This document shows positions 60,801 to 64,000 of a DNA stretch of 64,000 nucleotides, one piece after another. The first letter of the stretch is position 1. Every line of letters starts with the position of its first letter. The notes under the pieces are model-generated. The model did not search any database. It was given only the letters and a program-made list of their open reading frames with translations, and had not been told where the DNA came from. A program made the position numbers and the translations under genes. The stretch spans positions 124,001-188,000 of the forward strand of contig JADJPM010000001.1 of assembly GCA_016713245.1 (NCBI GenBank). Direction: 5' to 3'. The stretch is from Verrucomicrobiaceae bacterium (GTDB lineage: Bacteria > Verrucomicrobiota > Verrucomicrobiia > Verrucomicrobiales > Verrucomicrobiaceae).

Positions 60801-61948
60801 ACAAGCTCACCATCAATGCCGCCGGCCTCGTCACCGTGCTCGCCTACCAGCCCGGCGACAGCTATTGGCAATCGAGCGACATCCGCCATGCCTACATCAA
60901 TCTCGCTGCGCCGGTCGTGACCACGCTCGCCGCGACCAACGTGGGCACCACGACCGCCACGCTGAACGCCACCGTGAATCCAAACGGCTCCACCGCCACC
61001 GCGATGTTCCAAAGCGGCACCAGCGCCAGCTACGGCACGAACTCGCCCATCACACTCACCGCGCCTGCCGGTGTCTCGGCGGAAAATGTCTCGCTGGGGC
61101 TCACCGGGCTGCTTCCTGGCACCACCTACCACTTCCGCGTCAGCGCCAGCAACCTCGGCGGCACTGATAATGGCGACGATCTGACCTTCACCACGCTCAG
61201 CAACGACGCCAGCCTCTCCGCGCTTGCTTTGAGCAGCGGCACGCTCGCGCCTGCCTTTGCCAGCGCCACCTTGAGCTACACCGCCAGCGTCACCGCCACC
61301 ACCAGCAGCGTGACCGTTTCGGCCACCAGCTCCCATGCCGGAGCCGCGCTGCAATACCGCGTCAATGAAGGCGAATACACCACCACCAACGGTGCCGCCA
61401 TCCCTGTGCCGCTCGCTACCGGCACCACCACGCTGCAAATCGAAGCCACCGCCGAAGATGGCGTCACGCTGCGGCTCTACACCGTCCAGATCACCCGCCC
61501 GCCCGGCTTTGAGCAATGGAGCGCCGCCACCGGCATCACCGGCACCACCAATGTCGGTCCCTTGGATGACTTCGACGGCGATGGCATCGCCAACGTGCTC
61601 GAATACGCGATGGGCATGGCTGGAGCCAGCGGCGGCGGCACCGGCGCTCTCGTCTTGAATGGCAGCACACTCTCCTCCACCGGCCAGCCCGTCGCCCGCC
61701 AGCTCCCGCCTCCCGGCGGCGGCGCCCCCGAATGGTGCGCCATCTACATCCGGCGCAAAGATCATGCGCAGGCCGGCCTGACCTACACCGCGCACTTCAG
61801 CGTGAATCTCAGCACCTGGCAAACCAGCACCGCCACCCCCACTGTCCTCGCCGACGACGGCACCTACGAGGCCGTCTGCGTGCCCTATCCGCTCATCAGC
61901 GGCCAGCCCGCGAAGTTCTTCAAGCTCAGCGTGACGATGAATCCATAA
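54707..61948 (+). CDS. 3' part of the same giant protein: Calx-beta, RCC1 and cadherin-like domains
   Basis: 2,413 residues counted from a GTG that is really an internal codon; the true continuation begins near 54695. After the end of the protease domain come a PKD-like domain (about 55060-55310) and a carboxypeptidase-regulatory-like domain (55330-55600). Six Calx-beta domains follow (about 55610-57715, recurring 'GTDYT..SGTVTIPAG...NDT.PEG.E'), then a fibronectin-III-like domain. Fourteen RCC1-type repeats (DGTLWAWGxNxxGQLGxG) lie at 58560-60640, then a second FN3-like domain, a cadherin-like sandwich and a C-terminal DDFDGDGIANVLEYAMG segment. It is secreted; total length without the shift would be about 2,935 residues. 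Confidence 0.88.
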   Translation: MRRDAERDFWAEFRLRHNTNVGFTNGLMMTFDQWGLGGIGGSGGAPLNGSNRGAQLLDMTPGSFGNGITDTRNDSALWLGRTFSDPDFNIHFTPVANNTTTVPPSMDVQVQIGDVPGNNAPTLSIAASATSVGTGVGVTFTATATDPDGDTLAYAWVFDDGNYSINNSAVQTKSWGTAGHYQVLCTASDMKGKRTTKSVLITVGTPTTFTVSGNVTGPDSLPLEGVYVANYAPSNNTTHGNSGTFRGTWTDSDGNYTITRLAAGTFSIRANLYPLVFNNQSATVGPSVTGEDFTSTSLPAVTISYPDNVAAEGSTANPATIRLTREGDTTADLSVQIYNVNTGSATRTSDYTLSPAPTAGTSPDGGNGTSQYIIPAGSATLDITLTPVNDTAAEGVEVASLDFVNTAQGYIMAGNPKAQVAITDDESSLPVVKLSAVDDSGGEAGPDTLTMKLERNGPTTAALVVNLAYSAGTAVRNTDFTSPASVTIPIGEASTTFTITPINDSDIETTETIICSTSTNAAYIRSPLGAEQTVTSQLIDDDMPVVSIVASDPTASETGSDKGVFTISRTGGTAAALIVDYGVNGRAVLGTDYRRLEGRATIPAGLASTTVEIVPFDDALDEGTQDVILQLRTAREYYISPSLSTATVTIADNDASQVYVELDTGSGTEPGSGAANGPVFNIIRPASGTAITVNYTISGTATSGSDFTALPGSIAFASGDVNKTITVSMLADTPLEDAESVTLTLTTGTGYSPLVGQNQSATGWIYDADQPMVEVNVADGTSGLTVPFTETSASEDFFISRRGSTTADLVVNYTMSGTAIEGTDYTALSGTVTIPAGSTGAYVNVVPTNDTAPEGAETIIMTLTPTTPTSTYGVRVGSATLLLGDNDSFSGMSVGFAAGTATTNEAVGTYNLTVNRTVPLNDTTSTASVQYRVNGGTAAGNGIDFSLANGVLNFAGGDTSETIPITIVNDQLPEPAETIVVQLLNQTGANLGTSTHTLTINNVSMPEAFTDAATAVIATGATLNGRAMPGGLATTYWFEYGLTPSYGSVTTTQNLASSNTLTAVTAALAGNPLTTYHYRLITQNSRGTSYGINQTFTTGSTIHFATPQTVPIVSNGFFASGSPNLTLGFTPTTGLVLKLVDNTGFLPVSGIFTGKPEGSLITALQGSTPHGFEISYSGGDGNDVTLTFVSEVITFGEIGVKYVGDAPFTLNATSSGASAVSYEIVAGAASASVSGNTVTLTSTPGTVTIKATAGSALPKYQTFVLAAANTGLVQISMSRATENVLAIAEDGSLWGMGSNATYGQLGTGNTNALRVLTKIGTDTNWRQVSMGTDHAVATRTDGTLWAFGRNNNGQAGQGSTATAQYTSPVQIGTDTNWAWAVAGANHCVAVKTNGTLWAWGANGSGQCGQGNTTTANYPAPTQVGTATNWSEIGDGLYAGADFTLALRTTGTLWSWGSNANGQLGVGSTTTGTTPAQIGSLNSWNRVVAGNSFAVATRTDGTLWIWGINSSGQHGNGNLTQATSPVQSLIGTDLVGIACGAEHVVATRTDGTLWTWGRNNVGQLGQGTLNTLQAANTPVKISDLTGWDLVAASGNGSLATRSDGLHGWGLNNQGQLSVLHRVAKPLVPNFGRVIMAVTLNAQSYVLHEDGSIWGLGYNINGSLGLGSSTVTTHTPVSIGSGSTWKRIAGGTSGTDAVFFAIRDDGTLWGMGLNTASQLGDGTTTNRTSLTQIGTDSDWSEIASAGAHTVALKEDGTLWAWGANTNGQLGDNTTTARTMPVQIGTDTDWRSIAASGSRTHALKQNGTLWGWGLNTGNQIGDGTTTQRNSPVQVGTANDWRSITAGTTHSFGIKTNGTLWGWGTNSSSQLGTGNTTIQPAPIQIGTATNWRSIAAGGSYSIGSRDNGTLWAWGTNTLGRLGRANLTSPSTPTQVGTSTAWAEVQQIQNANSTLVTTVDGKLWAFGWNTYGQIGFAGRQHFTPQISVPLLSNTAQTITFTAPSSVPVGDTITLSATTSSALPARYIVTGPASLNGDKLTINAAGLVTVLAYQPGDSYWQSSDIRHAYINLAAPVVTTLAATNVGTTTATLNATVNPNGSTATAMFQSGTSASYGTNSPITLTAPAGVSAENVSLGLTGLLPGTTYHFRVSASNLGGTDNGDDLTFTTLSNDASLSALALSSGTLAPAFASATLSYTASVTATTSSVTVSATSSHAGAALQYRVNEGEYTTTNGAAIPVPLATGTTTLQIEATAEDGVTLRLYTVQITRPPGFEQWSAATGITGTTNVGPLDDFDGDGIANVLEYAMGMAGASGGGTGALVLNGSTLSSTGQPVARQLPPPGGGAPEWCAIYIRRKDHAQAGLTYTAHFSVNLSTWQTSTATPTVLADDGTYEAVCVPYPLISGQPAKFFKLSVTMNP

Positions 61949-62002
61949 TTGAGTGGTGACTGGCATGGCAGGCTGTTTGAGGGTACACGAACCTCTTCAG
62001 CC

Positions 62003-62800
62003 ATGCCCGCCTTCGATTGGTTCCGCCTGTTTCCTGATGCCAGCCATCGTTTGGCAATGAATCTGCGTCCTGGGGATGCGGTGGGCTACTGGCGAGATTC
62101 CGAGGAGGCGGTGGAAACGCTCGCGGAGCGGCGGCGATGGCTGATGGAGCATCCCGAGCGGCATCTCGGCCTGCTGCCGGAAGGTCGTGACGAGGTGAGC
62201 GAGGCTCTCGCCTGGATCATGAAGGTGCTCGGACAGCCAGAATCGACGCCTGAGCACGCGGCGATGACTTTAGAGCCAGACTGGCTCGTGCTCTCCGGCG
62301 ATCCAGCACGTGATTTTCCCGTTTTGGGCGGTGCGGTGGTCTTTCCCTCCGGCTGGGCATTGGAGGAGAAAATGGGGCGGCCGCTGCATGAAGTGCATGC
62401 GCCGGTGCCGGGCCTGCAACAGGCGCTCGGTGCCTCGATCAGCACTTTTCTTTCCCGCGTGGCTCCGCTGGCCGCGTGGGAGCGGGATAACTGGGGCCTT
62501 TCTGCTGATCCTTCGCTGAATCATCATCCTGCCCGCCCTTTGAAGCGTCTCGATGCTGCTGCCACACTCGACAGCACCTGGGTGCGTCTGGAGCGGCAGT
62601 TCGTCACGCGGTTGCCCGTCACGCAGGCCATTTTGTTCGGCATTCGCGTCTCGAATCACCGCCTCGATCACCTCGCCATGCTGCCGGGCTTGGCTTCACG
62701 GCTTCGCCAAGCCCTGGAGACCATGGACGAGACGCTCGCTGGCTACAAAGGCATCACCGCTGCGCGTGAAGTGCTCGCCACGCAGCTTGCCTTGGCCTGA
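62003..62800 (+). CDS. DUF3445 protein (haem-dependent oxidative N-demethylase family)
   Basis: 265 residues from the ATG at 62003. The family fingerprint is plain: VVFPSGWALEEKMGRPLHEVHAPVPG, followed by FLSRVAPLAAWERDNWGL with a conserved Arg, and LERQFVTRLPVTQAILFGIRV. Characterised members demethylate dimethylamine with haem and flavin partners. No partner subunits or amine genes are nearby, so the substrate here is open. Cytoplasmic; no signal peptide. Confidence 0.88.
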   Translation: MPAFDWFRLFPDASHRLAMNLRPGDAVGYWRDSEEAVETLAERRRWLMEHPERHLGLLPEGRDEVSEALAWIMKVLGQPESTPEHAAMTLEPDWLVLSGDPARDFPVLGGAVVFPSGWALEEKMGRPLHEVHAPVPGLQQALGASISTFLSRVAPLAAWERDNWGLSADPSLNHHPARPLKRLDAAATLDSTWVRLERQFVTRLPVTQAILFGIRVSNHRLDHLAMLPGLASRLRQALETMDETLAGYKGITAAREVLATQLALA

Positions 62801-62861
62801 GCGGCCATGAAATCCAATTGTCACTTGCCGGGAGGCTTTGCCCCGTGTGTCATGAGCGATC

Positions 62862-63890
62862 ATGCCCGCGAAAAAAGCTGCTTCCAAATCTCCCAAACCC
62901 GCCAAGGCCCCGAAAAAGAAAATCCTCAACGTGCCCTTCTGGATCGGCTTTGATCTCGGCGGCACGAAGATGATGGCCACCGTGCTCGATAAGAATTACA
63001 AGGTGCTCGGCAGCGCCCGCAAATCCACGAATGGCAGCGACGGCGCTTTGAAGGGCAAAAAGAAGATGATCAACGCCATCCACGAGGCCATGGAAAATGC
63101 CTGCGTGAACCCGAAGGGTCTCCAAGGCATCGGCATCGGCTGCCCCGGCCTCGTGAATCCCGAAAAAGGCATCCTAGTCTTCGCGCCAAACCTCGGCTGG
63201 CGAAACCTGCCGCTGCGCAAAATCCTCGAAACAGAGTTTCACAAGCCGGTGGCCGTTTTGAACGATGTCGATGCTGGCACCTATGGCGAATACGTCCTCG
63301 GCGCAGGCAAGGGCGCACGCTCGCTTTTGGGCGTCTTCCCCGGCACCGGCGTGGGCGCGGGCTTTGTGTATGATGGAAAGCTCGTCATGGGCAAAACCAT
63401 CTCCGCCATGGAACTCGGCAATGTGATGCTTCCCGGCACGCACCTCGGCAGCACCGAATTTGGAGCCGTGATCCTCGAAGACCTCACCAGCCGCCTCGCG
63501 CTGGCCGCGAATGCCGGTGTGGCCTGCTACCGCGGTCAGGCCCCCGAGCTCGACCGCAAGACGCAGGGCTCTCTCCGCGACATCCGCAGCAAGGCCCTCG
63601 CCACTTCCTTCCGCGGCGGCGAAGAGGCCACCATGATCCTCTTCCGCAATTCCGTCCGTTACCTCGGCATGGGTGTGGCGATGATCGTGAATCTCTTCGC
63701 TCCCGATCAAATCACCCTCGGCGGCGGCCTCGTCGAGGAGCTGCCCGGCCTTTACGTCCAGCTCCTCAAAGAAGAAGTCGAGCGCTACGCCATCCCCGAG
63801 CTCGCCAAAGGCATCAAATACACCATCGCCAAGCTCGGCGGGCAGGCGGTGGCGGCGGGAAGCGTCGCGTGGCTCCGCAATCAAGGCTGA
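62862..63890 (+). CDS. ROK-family sugar kinase-like protein
   Basis: 342 residues with a basic Lys/Ala/Pro N-terminal tail of 24. The actin-like ATPase core is intact: FWIGFDLGGTKMMATVLD (phosphate loop), GIGIGCPGLVNPEKG, VAVLNDVDAGTYGEYVLG with catalytic Asp, and GVFPGTGVGAGFVYDGKL. The zinc-binding C-x-C-G-x-x-G-C motif that most ROK proteins carry after this point is missing; SAMELGNVMLPGTHLG is found instead. It probably phosphorylates a hexose such as glucose, but the altered site makes the substrate uncertain. Confidence 0.88.
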   Translation: MPAKKAASKSPKPAKAPKKKILNVPFWIGFDLGGTKMMATVLDKNYKVLGSARKSTNGSDGALKGKKKMINAIHEAMENACVNPKGLQGIGIGCPGLVNPEKGILVFAPNLGWRNLPLRKILETEFHKPVAVLNDVDAGTYGEYVLGAGKGARSLLGVFPGTGVGAGFVYDGKLVMGKTISAMELGNVMLPGTHLGSTEFGAVILEDLTSRLALAANAGVACYRGQAPELDRKTQGSLRDIRSKALATSFRGGEEATMILFRNSVRYLGMGVAMIVNLFAPDQITLGGGLVEELPGLYVQLLKEEVERYAIPELAKGIKYTIAKLGGQAVAAGSVAWLRNQG

Positions 63891-64000
63891 TACCTTCGAT
63901 AATCATCTATCGACATTCCACCCGCTCCAATCCAACCGCAGATTGCTGAATTCTGATTGCTGATTGTCGAAGTTCCTCATAACTCGCAGCCCTATGAATG
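63891..64000. other. Non-coding right end of window
   Basis: 110 bp with no supported gene. 63941-63977 contains the repeated word GATTGCTGA (GATTGCTGAATTCTGATTGCTGATTG is the context), another low-complexity word repeat. A start codon at 63994 may open a gene beyond the window. Confidence 0.5.

Noticed and set aside
60404..61966. Minus-strand frame of 520 codons
   Set aside because: Shadow of the RCC1/FN3 coding region on the plus strand.
1..64000. tRNA, rRNA, integrase or transposase genes
   Set aside because: No cloverleaf-like sequence, rRNA segment or transposase/integrase frame was recognised on reading both strands; a tRNAscan or IS search would be needed to exclude small ones.

Overview
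The window comes from a high-GC Gram-negative chromosome, most likely a member of the Verrucomicrobiota close to Verrucomicrobiaceae (Prosthecobacter/Verrucomicrobium-like). The evidence is the gene mix: an exported sulfatase, a Tat-exported DUF1501 protein, a PEP-CTERM autotransporter-like adhesin, an ECF-type sigma factor coupled to a membrane Ser/Thr kinase, tandem bactofilins, BlaI/M56 signalling genes, and very large secreted Calx-beta/RCC1 proteins. No rRNA, tRNA, phage or transposase gene was recognised. Taxonomy is inferred from gene content only.

Layout. 1-5932 is one giant minus-strand gene for an FHA-domain coiled-coil protein that runs off the left edge; its coding sequence carries nine copies of a 17-bp palindrome. 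6-18 kb is a patchwork of short units: a VapC-type toxin with a small antitoxin, a sulfatase, an esterase, an AspT-type transporter, a truncated globin, a PQQ-propeller protein, DNA polymerase IV, lipoproteins and a methyltransferase. 18-24 kb holds the topoisomerase IV A subunit, divergent from a single-chain type IIG-like restriction-modification enzyme whose C-terminal third is visibly AT-richer, followed by an unrecognised 119-aa gene. 24-30 kb has lspA, a membrane dipeptidase, and the coupled sigma factor/kinase pair. 30-36 kb has the PEP-CTERM adhesin, a kelch protein with a palindromic insert, DUF1501 and a zinc-ribbon membrane protein.

36-41 kb is an envelope-shape and polysaccharide block: an L,D-transpeptidase directly downstream of two bactofilins, then two coupled glycosyltransferases. 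41-45 kb is a tightly overlapping minus-strand operon: BlaI-type repressor, M56 membrane protease, an unknown exported protein that shares a C-terminal domain with the M56 protein, and an S41 protease, with a perfect inverted repeat just upstream of the repressor. 45-54 kb carries an O-antigen-ligase-like TPR protein (with a decayed fragment of its own 3' end about 1 kb downstream), a D,D-carboxypeptidase, aroD, a sugar-phosphate transferase and a CE15-like esterase. 53-62 kb is a roughly 2,935-residue secreted metalloprotease/Calx-beta/RCC1 protein interrupted by one apparent +1 frameshift. The right end has a DUF3445 protein and a ROK-family protein.

Two themes deserve attention. First, short palindromic elements of one general design (a self-complementary stem, sometimes with GTAG...CTAC borders or a GCTCCG tail) occur in gaps and also inside reading frames, including the FHA and kelch genes, and one supplies the stop codons of two converging genes. 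Second, the BlaI/M56/shared-domain/S41 operon looks like a self-contained envelope-sensing protease circuit whose shared domain I cannot assign to a known family.
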